A program made the position numbers and the translations under genes. This document shows positions 16,787 to 25,523 of a stretch of 64,000 bases of DNA, piece after piece. A model generated the notes under the pieces. That model saw only the letters and a list, made by a program, of their open reading frames with translations. It was not told the origin of the DNA and did not search any database. Every line of letters starts with the position of its first letter. The stretch's first letter is position 1. The DNA comes from Chryseobacterium lathyri (GTDB lineage Bacteria > Bacteroidota > Bacteroidia > Flavobacteriales > Weeksellaceae), in NCBI RefSeq assembly GCF_003290185.1, contig NZ_QNFY01000015.1:1-64000 (forward strand). The letters are read 5' to 3'.

Positions 16787-17314
16787 AATTTTAATGTGAA
16801 TCGTTAATTTGCTTCGCAAGTGAAATGTCAATTATTTACGCTATAAAATTCACTATTGACCATTCACCCTAATTTTAATGTGAATCGTCAATTTGCTTCG
16901 CAAGTGAAATGTCAATTGTTCATGCCTATAAAATTCACTATTGACCATTCACCCTAATTTTAATGTGAATCGTCAATTTGCTTCGCAAGTGAAATGTCAA
17001 TTGTTCATGCCTATAAAATTCACTATTGACCATTCACCCTAATTTTAATGTGAATCGTCAATTTGCTTCGCAAGTGAAATGTCAATTGTTCATGCCTATA
17101 AAATTCACTATTGATACTTCATCATTCACCCTAATTTTAATGTGAATCGTCAATTTGCTTCGCAAGTGAAATGTCAATTGTTTATGCCTATAAAATTCAC
17201 TATTGACACTTCACCATTCACCCTAATTTTAATGTGAATCGTCAATTTGCTTCGCAAGTGAAATGTCAATTGTTTATACCTATAAAATTCACTATTGATA
17301 ATTCACCATTCACC
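16787..17314. repeat. Tandem array of six 84-92 bp units, each a large imperfect hairpin
   Basis: Units begin (AATTTTAATGTGAATCG) at 16787, 16871, 16956, 17041, 17133 and 17225. Units 2 and 3 are identical over 85 bp; the outer units differ more. In each unit GTGAATCGTCAAT near the start is the inverted match of ATTGACCATTCAC at the end (12 of 13), giving a hairpin about the size of the unit. A small central palindrome TTGC-TTC-GCAA is invariant in all six. Units 4-6 carry about 7 extra bases (such as ACTTCAT or ACTTCAC) before the final ATTCAC. No transposase is present. Confidence 0.95.
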
Positions 17315-17416
17315 TAATTTCCCAACTATTAAGTTAAGAATTTATTTTTATCAATGCATTAATCCTGTTTTATGAATGTTTTATTTAACATTTATTAACG
17401 GATGATTTTTATTTCT

Positions 17417-17424
17417 TATTTTTG
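17417..17424 (+). promoter_or_regulatory. -7 promoter element TATTTTTG
   Basis: Perfect TAnnTTTG 19 bp before the S9 peptidase ATG. No clear -33 TTG. Confidence 0.45.
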
Positions 17425-17443
17425 AAGGATTCAATTTTATACA

Positions 17444-19585
17444 ATGAAATTACATAGATTTTCTTTATTGATGCTGGTTTTGGGCAGTTCTGCAATCGCG
17501 CAGACCCAAAAATTTACAATGGCGGAGGCAGTAAATGGACTCAGAACGAATCTTGCCGTAAAAAATATATTCCAGTTCTCATGGGCTGCAGATGGTAAAT
17601 CATATATTCAGGCTGTAAAAGGCGGTTATCTGATTACTGATCTGAAGACTAATAAACAGGATACTTTAGTTTCTTTGACCCAACTGAACAGGTCATTTTC
17701 GGATGCTAAGCTAAAGGCAGTTCCTCAAATCAAATTTATCGGAGGTTCAAGCGGTTATTTCAACGCGAACGATAAAATGTTCTGGATCGAAAAATCGGGA
17801 AACGACTGGAAGATAAAGACAACAGCTGCAGTTGATGAAAATGCTTCCAATATGAAAATGTTCGGAGATAACCAGACCTTTGCCTTTACCATAAAGAATA
17901 ATTTATATATCAATAAAAACGGTAAAACAATTGCTGTAACCAATGATTCTGATGAAAATATCATCAATGGAGGTGCAGCGGTTCACAGAAATGAGTTTGG
18001 AATTGATACAGGAATTTTCCCGTCTCCTAATTCTGATGCTGTAGCATTTTACAGAATGGATCAGACGATGGTGGCAGATTATCCTGTTATTGACTGGTCG
18101 ATAACGCCTGCTGTAAATCATAATATCAAGTATCCTATGGCAGGGCAGAAGTCCCATGAAGTCACTTTGGGAATTTATAATATCAAAAATCAGTCAACTA
18201 CTTTTCTAAAAATTGAAGGTGAAAAAGATCAGTATTTAACAGCTGTTACGTGGAGTCCGGATTCAAAATATGTTTTTGTAGGTGTTCTGAATCGCGGACA
18301 GAATCATTTAAAGATGAACCAGTACGATGCTGTTACAGGAAATCTGGTAAAAACCTTATTTGAAGAAACCAGCGATAAATATGTGGAGCCTCAGCATCCG
18401 CTTACTTTCTTCCCGAACTCCAATACAGACTTCATCTGGCAAAGCCAGAGAACAGGTTATAATCACCTGTTCCATTACAGTCTTGAAAAAGGTCTCGTTG
18501 CCCAAATCACGAAAGGAGACTGGCTGGTAACTGACATTCTAGGCTTTAATGAAAAGAAAAAAGAGATCTACTTTACATCTACCAAAGAGACACCGCTTGA
18601 AAAGCATTTATATAAGATCAACTGGACAAACTTTAAAATGCAGCGAATGGATGATGCATCTGGTGTACATACAGGAATCCTGAGCAGTGACGGGAATTAT
18701 CTGTATGATACCTACAGCAATGCAGGCACACCAAGGTCTGTGAATATTATCAATACCAATACTGCTAAGTCAATCAATATTCTTACTGCAGAAAATACAT
18801 TAAAAAATTATCAGAGGCCTGAAATTAAAAATGTGGAATTAAAAGCGGATGACGGAACACCGCTTTACGGAAAGATTATTCTCCCTACAGATTTTGATGC
18901 CACTAAAAAATATCCGGTAATTGTTTATCTGTACAACGGGCCACACTTGCAGCTGGTAACCAATACATTCCCTGCATCAGGAAACCTTTGGTACGAATAT
19001 ATGGCCCAAAACGGGTACATTATTTTCACCATGGACGGAAGAGGTTCTGCCAACCGTGGAATGAAGTTTGAGCAGGCTGTTTTCAGAAACCTGGGAACAA
19101 CAGAAATGAACGATCAGATGAAAGGAGTGAACTATTTAAAATCTCTTCCTTATGTAGATGCCCAGAGAATGGGGATTCACGGATGGAGCTTTGGCGGATT
19201 TATGACGACAAGTTTCATGCTTCGTCAGCCTGATGTTTTCAAAGTGGGGGTTGCCGGAGGTCCGGTGATCGACTGGAAAATGTACGAGATCATGTATGGT
19301 GAAAGATATATGGATACACCTCAGGAAAACCCTCAGGGGTATGCCACGGCTAATCTATTGGATAAAGTTCAGAATTTAAAAGGAAAATTACTGATGATCC
19401 ACGGTGCCCAGGACGATGTGGTGGTATGGCAGCATTCCATCAAATTTATAAAGTCCGCGGTAGACAATGGAGTTCAGCTGGACTACTTTGTTTATCCGGG
19501 ACATCCGCATAATGTGATCGGGAAAGACAGGGTTCACCTGATGCAGAAAGTGACAGATTATTTTGATCAGTATCTTAAGAAATAA
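17444..19585 (+). CDS. S9 family peptidase, dipeptidyl peptidase IV type
   Basis: A 713-residue secreted or periplasmic prolyl-specific peptidase. A signal peptide (MKLHRFSLLMLVLGSSAIAQ) is followed by a DPP-IV N-terminal beta-propeller (about 40-480) and an alpha/beta-hydrolase domain (about 490-713). The triad is visible: S582 in GWSFGGF, D657 in HGAQDDVV and H689 in YPGHPHNV. MYRMDQ-like FYRMDQTMVADYPV and WSPDSKYVFVGV are propeller motifs of the DPP4 family. DPP-IV enzymes release X-Pro dipeptides and help peptide feeding in Bacteroidota. The length is normal. The gene has its own promoter and terminator. Confidence 0.92.
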   Translation: MKLHRFSLLMLVLGSSAIAQTQKFTMAEAVNGLRTNLAVKNIFQFSWAADGKSYIQAVKGGYLITDLKTNKQDTLVSLTQLNRSFSDAKLKAVPQIKFIGGSSGYFNANDKMFWIEKSGNDWKIKTTAAVDENASNMKMFGDNQTFAFTIKNNLYINKNGKTIAVTNDSDENIINGGAAVHRNEFGIDTGIFPSPNSDAVAFYRMDQTMVADYPVIDWSITPAVNHNIKYPMAGQKSHEVTLGIYNIKNQSTTFLKIEGEKDQYLTAVTWSPDSKYVFVGVLNRGQNHLKMNQYDAVTGNLVKTLFEETSDKYVEPQHPLTFFPNSNTDFIWQSQRTGYNHLFHYSLEKGLVAQITKGDWLVTDILGFNEKKKEIYFTSTKETPLEKHLYKINWTNFKMQRMDDASGVHTGILSSDGNYLYDTYSNAGTPRSVNIINTNTAKSINILTAENTLKNYQRPEIKNVELKADDGTPLYGKIILPTDFDATKKYPVIVYLYNGPHLQLVTNTFPASGNLWYEYMAQNGYIIFTMDGRGSANRGMKFEQAVFRNLGTTEMNDQMKGVNYLKSLPYVDAQRMGIHGWSFGGFMTTSFMLRQPDVFKVGVAGGPVIDWKMYEIMYGERYMDTPQENPQGYATANLLDKVQNLKGKLLMIHGAQDDVVVWQHSIKFIKSAVDNGVQLDYFVYPGHPHNVIGKDRVHLMQKVTDYFDQYLKK

Positions 19586-19591
19586 TAGTGA

Positions 19592-19620
19592 AATCCAGCC
19601 TTTAGGCTGGATTTTTTATT
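19592..19620 (+). terminator. Intrinsic terminator of the S9 peptidase gene
   Basis: AATCCAGCC pairs GGCTGGATT around a TTTA loop, followed by a T run. Confidence 0.88.
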
Positions 19621-19688
19621 GGTAACAGTATTCTTTAATAGCAAATCCGTTCTTAACAAACATCAATGTTTCTGAGCTTTTTCATCCG

Positions 19689-19696
19689 TAATTTTG
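19689..19696 (+). promoter_or_regulatory. -7 promoter element TAATTTTG
   Basis: Perfect TAnnTTTG 20 bp before the ATG at 19717. It lies downstream of an earlier in-frame ATG (19666), so it also argues for the later start. Confidence 0.5.
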
Positions 19697-19716
19697 TGTA
19701 TCTAAAATCTAAAAAT

Positions 19717-20742
19717 ATGGAATTAGGAATAGGAATGTTTGGGGACCTGGCTTTTGATCAGGCTACCGGAAAATATAGAGATGCAGGCGTGAAGATCCGT
19801 GAAATACTGGATCAGGTAAAATTAATGGATGAGGTAGGCATTGATGTTTTTGCAATGGGAGAACATCACCGTCCGGATTATGCAGTTTCGTCACCGGAAA
19901 TGGTATTGGCAGCAGCAGCGAGCATCACCAAAAATATAAAGCTGGCAAGCGGAGTTACGGTGTTAAGTTCTTCAGAACCCGTGAAAGTATATGAAGACTT
20001 TTCAACTTTGGACCTGATCTCAGACGGAAGAGCTGAAATATTTGTCGGAAGGGGAAGTTTTATCGAATCGTTTCCGTTGTATGGCTATTCACTGAATGAT
20101 TACGAAGAACTTTTTGACGAAAAACTTGAATTGCTGCTAAAGATCAACTCAGAAGAAAATGTAACCTGGTCAGGAAAACTTCGTGCGCCAATGCAAAACC
20201 AGACTGTTTATCCGAGAGCTAAAAACGACGGAAAATTATCGATCTGGAGAGCAGTAGGTGGAACTCCGCAATCTGTTTTAAGTGCAGCAAAATTAGGAAT
20301 GCCATTGGTGGTAGCCATCATTGGAGGGATGCCGGTACAGTTTAAAAATCTGGTTGAATTTTACAAGCAAGAGTATCAGAAAGCAGGGCATGACGTATCC
20401 AAAATGCAGATCGCAATTCATTCACACACGTTTGTAAGTAATGATCAGGCTGTAGTGGACGGATATTTCAATAATTATAAATCTCAGATGGACAGAATCG
20501 GGGCAACCAGAGGCTGGGCTCCTTATACGAAAATGCAGTATGACGGCGGAAGAGCTAGAGAAGGCGCCCTGTTCATCGGAAGTCCTGCAGAAGTGGCTGA
20601 TAAAATCACCTACATGAAGGAGATTTTTGGCATTACAAGATTCATCGGGCATATGGATATTGGTGATCCTGCTCACGATATTATGATGAAATCTATTGAA
20701 CTGTTCGGGGACGAAGTAAAACCGGCTATTCAGGATTTATAA
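19717..20742 (+). CDS. LLM-class flavin-dependent oxidoreductase (luciferase-like)
   Basis: A 341-residue luciferase-like monooxygenase. These TIM-barrel enzymes use reduced FMN or F420. The start MELGIGMFGDLAFD is the first strand. VFAMGEHHRPDYAVSSPEMVLAAAA and SGVTVLSSSEPVKVYEDFSTLDLISDGRAEIFVGRG regions are highly family-typical. FMN is expected, since this lineage is not known for F420. The frame is open from 19666, but the added residues precede a promoter element and are not family-like. Substrate unknown. Confidence 0.88.
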   Translation: MELGIGMFGDLAFDQATGKYRDAGVKIREILDQVKLMDEVGIDVFAMGEHHRPDYAVSSPEMVLAAAASITKNIKLASGVTVLSSSEPVKVYEDFSTLDLISDGRAEIFVGRGSFIESFPLYGYSLNDYEELFDEKLELLLKINSEENVTWSGKLRAPMQNQTVYPRAKNDGKLSIWRAVGGTPQSVLSAAKLGMPLVVAIIGGMPVQFKNLVEFYKQEYQKAGHDVSKMQIAIHSHTFVSNDQAVVDGYFNNYKSQMDRIGATRGWAPYTKMQYDGGRAREGALFIGSPAEVADKITYMKEIFGITRFIGHMDIGDPAHDIMMKSIELFGDEVKPAIQDL

Positions 20743-20820
20743 ACTATTAATTCTAAGCAGAGAATTTCTTAATGGACGTAGTTATTTTTTATCATCTTTC
20801 ATTAAAGCTTTAGCTGAAAA

Positions 20821-20851
20821 TTTGAAAATGTATTAATTAATTGTATTTTTG
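20821..20851 (+). promoter_or_regulatory. Full Bacteroidota promoter TTTG-N19-TATTTTTG
   Basis: TTTG (20821-20824), a 19-bp spacer, and TATTTTTG (20844-20851). Both boxes and the spacer fit the consensus. The ATG of the next gene begins 14 bp after the -7 box, so the leader should be only about 8 bases. Confidence 0.75.
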
Positions 20852-20865
20852 GTTAAAACAATACA

Positions 20866-21690
20866 ATGAGAAATATTCTGATTGTCTTATTTACTTTTGC
20901 TTGTACAGTTATTGCCGCTCAAAATGTAGAAAACATTGCAAAAGAGGTAAAAGAAGAAGGAATTGCACTTTATCACAGTGAAATGGCTAGCTGGTACGGC
21001 ACAGATATTTTTAGAGAGAATTATGATAAAATGGACAATGTGGGTGGATATTTCTCTTACGTGGATAAGACAGTTCCCAAATGCATTTTCTTTTCTAAGA
21101 ATAATAAAGTGATTGCAACGATATCTTTTCCTGCAAATTTTAATCCGAAGGATGCTAAAAAAGATTTCAACGAAAGAGAATTTACAGCTACTGAGAATGA
21201 TTATTTTAACATTCGACAGAAGGCATTGACAAGAGTTCAAAACGATACTATTTTTAAAAATTATAAAAATGCAAGTCTTAATTTGATTCCTGTCATTAAA
21301 AATAATATTAAGAAAGTATATATAGTGACGGGGCCTTCTATTGCAAATATTGTCATATTCGGAAATGATTATCTGATCACTTTTAATGATAAAAATGATA
21401 TTCAGAATGTAGAAAAAATGCATCAGGGAATGATTGTTCAAAAAATCAAAGATGATGATGGTGAATCCAGTGGTGGAGCTCACACTCATATTCTGGAGAA
21501 TTGGCAGACAATAACACCAACCGATATCTGTACACTAATGCTTTATCAAAGATTTACAAATTGGGGGAATTATAGTGTAGTTTCAAAAAAATATATAAGC
21601 CTTTGGGATAACAAATCAAATAGCCTAACTATCATGAAATCCGAAGACTATGATAAAATAGCTAAAAAAGAAGAAGAAAAAAATAAATAA
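20866..21690 (+). CDS. Secreted protein of unknown function
   Basis: I do not recognise the family. 274 residues with a signal peptide (MRNILIVLFTFACTVIAAQ). The mature protein is mixed alpha/beta, rich in Lys and Asn, and ends in a highly charged tail (KKEEEKNK). A segment GGAHTHILENW near 205-215 contains two His residues but no recognised metal motif. It has one of the best promoters in the window and a strong terminator, so it is an independent and expressed unit. Confidence 0.65.
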   Translation: MRNILIVLFTFACTVIAAQNVENIAKEVKEEGIALYHSEMASWYGTDIFRENYDKMDNVGGYFSYVDKTVPKCIFFSKNNKVIATISFPANFNPKDAKKDFNEREFTATENDYFNIRQKALTRVQNDTIFKNYKNASLNLIPVIKNNIKKVYIVTGPSIANIVIFGNDYLITFNDKNDIQNVEKMHQGMIVQKIKDDDGESSGGAHTHILENWQTITPTDICTLMLYQRFTNWGNYSVVSKKYISLWDNKSNSLTIMKSEDYDKIAKKEEEKNK

Positions 21691-21741
21691 AATTATCCGG
21701 ATATCTTAACTAATAAATTAAAAATATTTAGAGTTTTAAGC

Positions 21742-21779
21742 AAAAATAAACTGCAGAACAGCTGCAGTTTATTTTTTTA
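21742..21779 (+). terminator. Intrinsic terminator
   Basis: A 15-bp stem (AAAAATAAACTGCAG with CTGCAGTTTATTTTT) and T tract, 50 bp after the stop codon of the secreted protein. Confidence 0.85.
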
Positions 21780-21932
21780 ATGTAAAATTAAATAGTGCTT
21801 ATTACATTTTATACAATCACAATCAAGCTTCTTTTTTCATCCTTTACGATAATGAGGGCAGTTTATGACATGTGATATTGTCTGCTGGATTTCCATATCT
21901 ACTTATAATATTCTACTTTTACAAAAAAAACA

Positions 21933-22184
21933 ATGCAGGAACCGTCAAAAGATCCGTTACACGGGAAAAGGCTAGATGCTATTCTAGAAGAACTGGTAGA
22001 ATATTACGGAGGCTTCGAGAAACTTGGCGAGCAGATCAATATAAAATGCTTTACAGATAATCCAAGTATTAATTCTTCTTTGAAATTTCTGAGGAAAACA
22101 GATTGGGCCAGAGCAAAGGTAGAAAGCCTGTATCTCTATGTATTGAGACAGAAAAAGCGGGATGAAACAAAGAACGGGAAATAA
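21933..22184 (+). CDS. VF530-family (DUF2132) small DNA-binding-like protein
   Basis: An 83-residue protein matching the VF530 family over its whole length: DPLHGKRLDAILEELVEYYGG, then CFTDNPSINSSLKFLRKTDWAR and KVESLYLYVL. This small helical fold (studied as Vibrio VF530) has been suggested to bind DNA; the cell role is not known. The length is normal for the family. The ATG at 21933 starts right before the conserved region. A near-match -7 box (TACTTTTA) lies just upstream. Confidence 0.85.
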   Translation: MQEPSKDPLHGKRLDAILEELVEYYGGFEKLGEQINIKCFTDNPSINSSLKFLRKTDWARAKVESLYLYVLRQKKRDETKNGK

Positions 22185-22248
22185 AAAGGTGCTCTTTTTG
22201 ATATTTTTGTTTTAACATCTTTTCCAAAGTCAATCATTTCAAAAATAG

Positions 22249-22256
22249 TATATTTG
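22249..22256 (+). promoter_or_regulatory. -7 promoter element TATATTTG
   Basis: Perfect TAnnTTTG 42 bp before the FKBP start codon. No -33 TTG at standard distance. Confidence 0.45.
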
Positions 22257-22298
22257 TGCCGTTAATCGTGAAAAAAATCACGAAAAAAAAGATAAAAT

Positions 22299-22799
22299 AT
22301 GACAATTGAAAACAACCATGTTGTAGCAGTAAGTTACGTACTTCACACGATCGAAGAAGATGGAAGTAAAATTCTTGTAGAAGAAACAACAGCAGAAAGC
22401 CCACTTACATTTTTATATGGTGTAGGAATGATGATTCCAAAGTTTGAACAAAATATCCTTGGCCTGAAGGCTGGTGATAAAGCAGCTTTTGTTATTCAGC
22501 CTGAAGAAGCTTACGGAGAAAAAGATCCTAATTCAATCGTGCAGTTGCCTATCGATATGTTTCAGGAATCAGGAACTCCGCCTTTAGGCGCTATTTTGCC
22601 TTTATCAGATGGGCAGGGAAATAATTTCCAGGCATTTGTGTTAGAGGTAACCCCTGAAGCAGTAGTGGCAGACCTTAACCATCCAATGGCGGGGAAAGTT
22701 TTAGATTTCCAGGTAGAAATTGTAAATACACGTCCTGCGACGGAAGAAGAACTGGCACATGGTCATGTTCATGGAGCTGACGGAACAGAAGCCCACTAA
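22299..22799 (+). CDS. FKBP-type peptidyl-prolyl cis-trans isomerase, SlyD-like
   Basis: A 166-residue SlyD-class isomerase and chaperone. The split FKBP domain is recognisable: FLYGVGMMIPKFEQNILGLKAGD, then the inserted-flap region, then NHPMAGKVLDFQVEIV. The C-terminal tail is His-containing (HGHVHGADGTEAH), shorter than the metal-binding tail of E. coli SlyD, so weaker nickel binding is possible. No signal peptide, so cytoplasmic. It has its own promoter and a strong terminator. Confidence 0.9.
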   Translation: MTIENNHVVAVSYVLHTIEEDGSKILVEETTAESPLTFLYGVGMMIPKFEQNILGLKAGDKAAFVIQPEEAYGEKDPNSIVQLPIDMFQESGTPPLGAILPLSDGQGNNFQAFVLEVTPEAVVADLNHPMAGKVLDFQVEIVNTRPATEEELAHGHVHGADGTEAH

Positions 22800-22809
22800 A
22801 CTATAATCA

Positions 22810-22838
22810 ATGTCCGGATTTTTTCGGACATTTTTTTT
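22810..22838 (+). terminator. Intrinsic terminator of the SlyD-like gene
   Basis: ATGTCCG pairs CGGACAT across an 8-base loop, followed by an eight-T tract. It abuts the end of the convergent YchJ gene. Confidence 0.85.
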
Positions 22839-23214
22839 ATTCTAAAAATTCCCCACTCACGTAAAACCAACGGTTTTGAATCATTTTGAATTTTGATAAT
22901 TCATGATGGATTTGCTCATGTCCTTCTTCATCAGTATAAAAGGCTTTAAACTCAACTTTGCTGACAGAAGGTTTATCTATAATTTCCAGTTTTGTCCATT
23001 CGTTAATCTCTCCCCATTCCTGCAGATCTTCTATGTTGTGGAATTTTCTTTTTGCCGGAGATGTAGTTTCCATCAGGTATTTTCCGTTCGGAATGGCAAA
23101 TGCAGAAAATCTGGAACGCATCAGGGCTTCCGCAGTTGGAGCATATTTTTCTCCGATGTGATAAGGTCGGCAGCATTCTTCGTAAAGTTTTCCTGAACAG
23201 CAGGGACAATCCAT
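22837..23214 (-). CDS. YchJ-family protein with N-terminal SEC-C zinc motif
   Basis: A 125-residue YchJ/UPF0225 protein. It starts with a cysteine-rich SEC-C motif (CPCCSGKLYEECCRPYH), a small zinc site. The family core follows: YAPTAEALMRSRFSAFA, WGEINEWTKLEI, VEFKAFY and the closing FKMIQNRWFYVSG. The core is an NTF2-like fold. Function is unassigned; SEC-C motifs often attach proteins to SecA or nucleic-acid-linked machinery. The length is slightly shorter than E. coli YchJ (about 150), because only the N-terminal motif is present. Confidence 0.88.
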   Translation of the reverse strand: MDCPCCSGKLYEECCRPYHIGEKYAPTAEALMRSRFSAFAIPNGKYLMETTSPAKRKFHNIEDLQEWGEINEWTKLEIIDKPSVSKVEFKAFYTDEEGHEQIHHELSKFKMIQNRWFYVSGEFLE

Positions 23215-23236
23215 TTTTATTTATTTTATTGAACAG

Positions 23237-23244
23237 CAAAAGTA
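23237..23244 (-). promoter_or_regulatory. -7 promoter element TACTTTTG for the YchJ-type gene
   Basis: Perfect TAnnTTTG on the - strand, 23 bp upstream of the ATG. Confidence 0.45.
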
Positions 23245-23257
23245 AAAATTTTATCAG

Positions 23258-23280
23258 TAGGAATGGGCTTTAGCCCATTT
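23258..23280. repeat. Palindromic hairpin of the TAGGA..GGGCTTTAGCCC type
   Basis: TAGGA followed by AATGGGCT-TT-AGCCCATT. A second copy at 46988-47010 has the same frame but GC in place of AT on both stem arms. Confidence 0.7.
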
Positions 23281-23283
23281 ACA

Positions 23284-23313
23284 TAAAAAAAGAAGCATCC
23301 AATCGGATGCTTC
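23284..23313 (-). terminator. Intrinsic terminator of the M3 peptidase gene
   Basis: GAAGCATCC pairs GGATGCTTC and, read on the - strand, is followed by seven T residues. Confidence 0.85.
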
Positions 23314-23323
23314 TCAATATAAT

Positions 23324-25465
23324 TTATTTAATAAAACCTCTGTTTCTCAATAAAGGTTTGATATCAGGATCATGTCCTGTAAAATCTCTGAATGCCTGGT
23401 TAAGGTCTACAGAGTTTCCTACAGAAAGAATATATTTTCTGAAACGGTCGCCATTTTCTCTTGTCAGGCCTCCATTGTTTTTAATCCACTCCCATGCATC
23501 ATTATCAAGGGTTTCAGACCATAAATAAGCATAATATCCAGCTGAATACCCTCCGCCCCAGATATGGGCAAAATAAGGAGTATGATATCTTGGTGGTACT
23601 GTAGCTAAAGTAAACCCATGGCTGGCTAACGACTGTTTTTCAAAATCCAGAACAGGAATCAACTGACTTTCATTCGTCACGGTATGCCAGTCCATATCCA
23701 GAGCTGCTGCAGAAACAAGTTCTGTCGTCATATATCCCTGGTTGAATGTAGCTGCCTTTTTAATTTTTTCAACTAAGGCCTGAGGAATTGGTTGTTTTGT
23801 TTCGTAGTGAAGCGCATAATTTTTAAGAACGACAGGATCTAAAGCCCAGTGCTCATTGATCTGTGAAGGGAATTCCACGAAATCTCTAGGAACACTTGTT
23901 CCTGAAAGTGACGGGTATTTCTGACTTGCAAACATACCGTGGATTGAATGTCCAAACTCGTGGAACATTGTGGAAACATCATCGTAGCTAATTAGTGACG
24001 GCTTTCCTGGAGCCGGCTTCTGATAATTATAACAGTTTACAATCACAGGTTTGGTTCCTAAAAGATAAGACTGCTCAACAAAATTGCTCATCCATGCACC
24101 TCCATTTTTAGAATCTCTGGTATAGAAATCAAGATAATAAATCGCGATAGATTTTCCATCGTGGTCAAAAACCTCATAGGTTACTACATCCGGATGATAA
24201 ACCGGAAGATCGGTTCTCTTTTTAAAAGTAAGCCCATAGAACTTTTCAGCAGCATAGAAGACTCCTTTTTCCAAAACAGTAGTTACCTCAAAATAAGGCT
24301 TGATCTGGTTTTCATCAAGATCATATTTTGCTTTTCTTACCTGCTCAGCATAGAAATTCCAGTCCCATGGCTCTACTTTGAAACCACCTTTCTGCTGATC
24401 GATCAGATCCTGAATATCTTTTGCTTCACGTTTTGCCGTTTCTACTGCTGGTGTAGCAATTTGGTTCATTAGTTTTGTAGCTGCTTCAGGTGTTTTGGCC
24501 ATCTGGTCCTGAAGTTTCCATTCAGCAAAGCTTACTTTTCCTAAAGTCTGAGCTTTTTTAAGTCTCAGTTTAGCTAGTTTTTCAATCGTTTCACGGGTAT
24601 CGTTTCCGTCACCCTTTTCAGCTCTGAGCCACGATGCTTTGAACAGTTTTTCTCTTGTAGCTCTGTTCTTAAGATTTTGAAGAAGAGGCTGTTGTGTAGT
24701 ATTCTGAAGGGCAAGAAGATATTTTCCCGGTTGTCCTGCAGTTTTAGCATCCGTTGCAGCTGCTTCGATTTCGTCGGCTGAAAGTCCGTCAAGTTCTTTA
24801 GCATCAGAAAAAAATACACCTCCCTGCTTTCTGGCTTCCAATAGCTTATTGGCATATTGAGTGGAAAGTGAAGCGAGTTCCTGATTGATCTGCTTTAGTT
24901 TTTCTTTATCAGCAGAAGAAAGATTGGCTCCTGCAATTTCAAAATTCTGCTTATAATACTGAACCAGTTTTTTGCTTTCAGGATCTAAACCGTCTTCTTT
25001 AATAGACTTAATTCTTTTATATAAATTTTCATTCAGGTACATTTTATCAGAATGCGCTGCAAAAATAGGAGCATATTCTTCATCCAAAGCCTGAAGGGTA
25101 GGATTTGTATTAGCGCTTGTAAGATTTGAAAATACAATAGTGGCTCTTTTTAAAACTTCACCGCTTTTTTCAAGGGCAACAATAGTGTTTTCAAAAGTAG
25201 GAGCTTCCGGATTATTTGCGATCTTCAGGATCTCAGCATCATGCTGTTTAAGTCCGAAATCAAATGCAGGTTTGAAATGTTCATTTTTAATTTTATCGAA
25301 TTCCGGAGCTTCATACTGAAGCTTGCTTTTCTTCATAAAAGGGTTTGAAGATAAGGATGGATCGGTAACAGGAATCTCCTGTTGAGTATCGGTTTTCTTC
25401 ATTGTAGTACAAGATTGGTTAAGTGCCAGGGCAGAAATTAACAATACCGATGAAATATTTTTCAT
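23324..25465 (-). CDS. M3-family metallopeptidase, peptidyl-dipeptidase Dcp-like lipoprotein
   Basis: A 713-residue M3 zinc peptidase. The HExxH site is H502-E503-F-G-H506, in MFHEFGHSIHGMF, with the downstream EHWALDP region likely giving the third ligand. The N-terminus is a lipoprotein signal with the lipobox ending at the Cys in LNQSC (residue 19), so the enzyme is probably anchored in an envelope membrane. Dcp enzymes cut C-terminal dipeptides from peptides. The length matches Dcp. The start is 58 bp from the divergent DUF2807 gene, so both promoters must lie in that small gap. Confidence 0.9.
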   Translation of the reverse strand: MKNISSVLLISALALNQSCTTMKKTDTQQEIPVTDPSLSSNPFMKKSKLQYEAPEFDKIKNEHFKPAFDFGLKQHDAEILKIANNPEAPTFENTIVALEKSGEVLKRATIVFSNLTSANTNPTLQALDEEYAPIFAAHSDKMYLNENLYKRIKSIKEDGLDPESKKLVQYYKQNFEIAGANLSSADKEKLKQINQELASLSTQYANKLLEARKQGGVFFSDAKELDGLSADEIEAAATDAKTAGQPGKYLLALQNTTQQPLLQNLKNRATREKLFKASWLRAEKGDGNDTRETIEKLAKLRLKKAQTLGKVSFAEWKLQDQMAKTPEAATKLMNQIATPAVETAKREAKDIQDLIDQQKGGFKVEPWDWNFYAEQVRKAKYDLDENQIKPYFEVTTVLEKGVFYAAEKFYGLTFKKRTDLPVYHPDVVTYEVFDHDGKSIAIYYLDFYTRDSKNGGAWMSNFVEQSYLLGTKPVIVNCYNYQKPAPGKPSLISYDDVSTMFHEFGHSIHGMFASQKYPSLSGTSVPRDFVEFPSQINEHWALDPVVLKNYALHYETKQPIPQALVEKIKKAATFNQGYMTTELVSAAALDMDWHTVTNESQLIPVLDFEKQSLASHGFTLATVPPRYHTPYFAHIWGGGYSAGYYAYLWSETLDNDAWEWIKNNGGLTRENGDRFRKYILSVGNSVDLNQAFRDFTGHDPDIKPLLRNRGFIK

Positions 25466-25523
25466 AAATTAGTTGTTATTAAAGTATAAAGATATTAAAA
25501 CTTAATTTATAAAAGCAGTAAAC

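Larger units (their letters stand above)
16694..17443. other. 750-bp intergenic region holding a tandem repeat array
   Basis: Lies between the divergent yceI-like and S9 peptidase genes. It contains the yceI promoter element, the six-unit repeat array (16787-17314), and the promoter of the S9 peptidase. I see no protein-coding frame that runs through the repeats: unit lengths of 84, 85 and 92 are not all multiples of three. Confidence 0.7.

Noticed and set aside
16800..17310. CRISPR array at the six-copy repeat
   Set aside because: Units repeat end to end with nearly the whole 84-92 bp conserved; there are no unique spacers and no cas genes.
20742..20790. Terminator after the LLM oxidoreductase gene
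   Set aside because: AATTCT/AGAATT can pair, but only six bases and without a following T tract.
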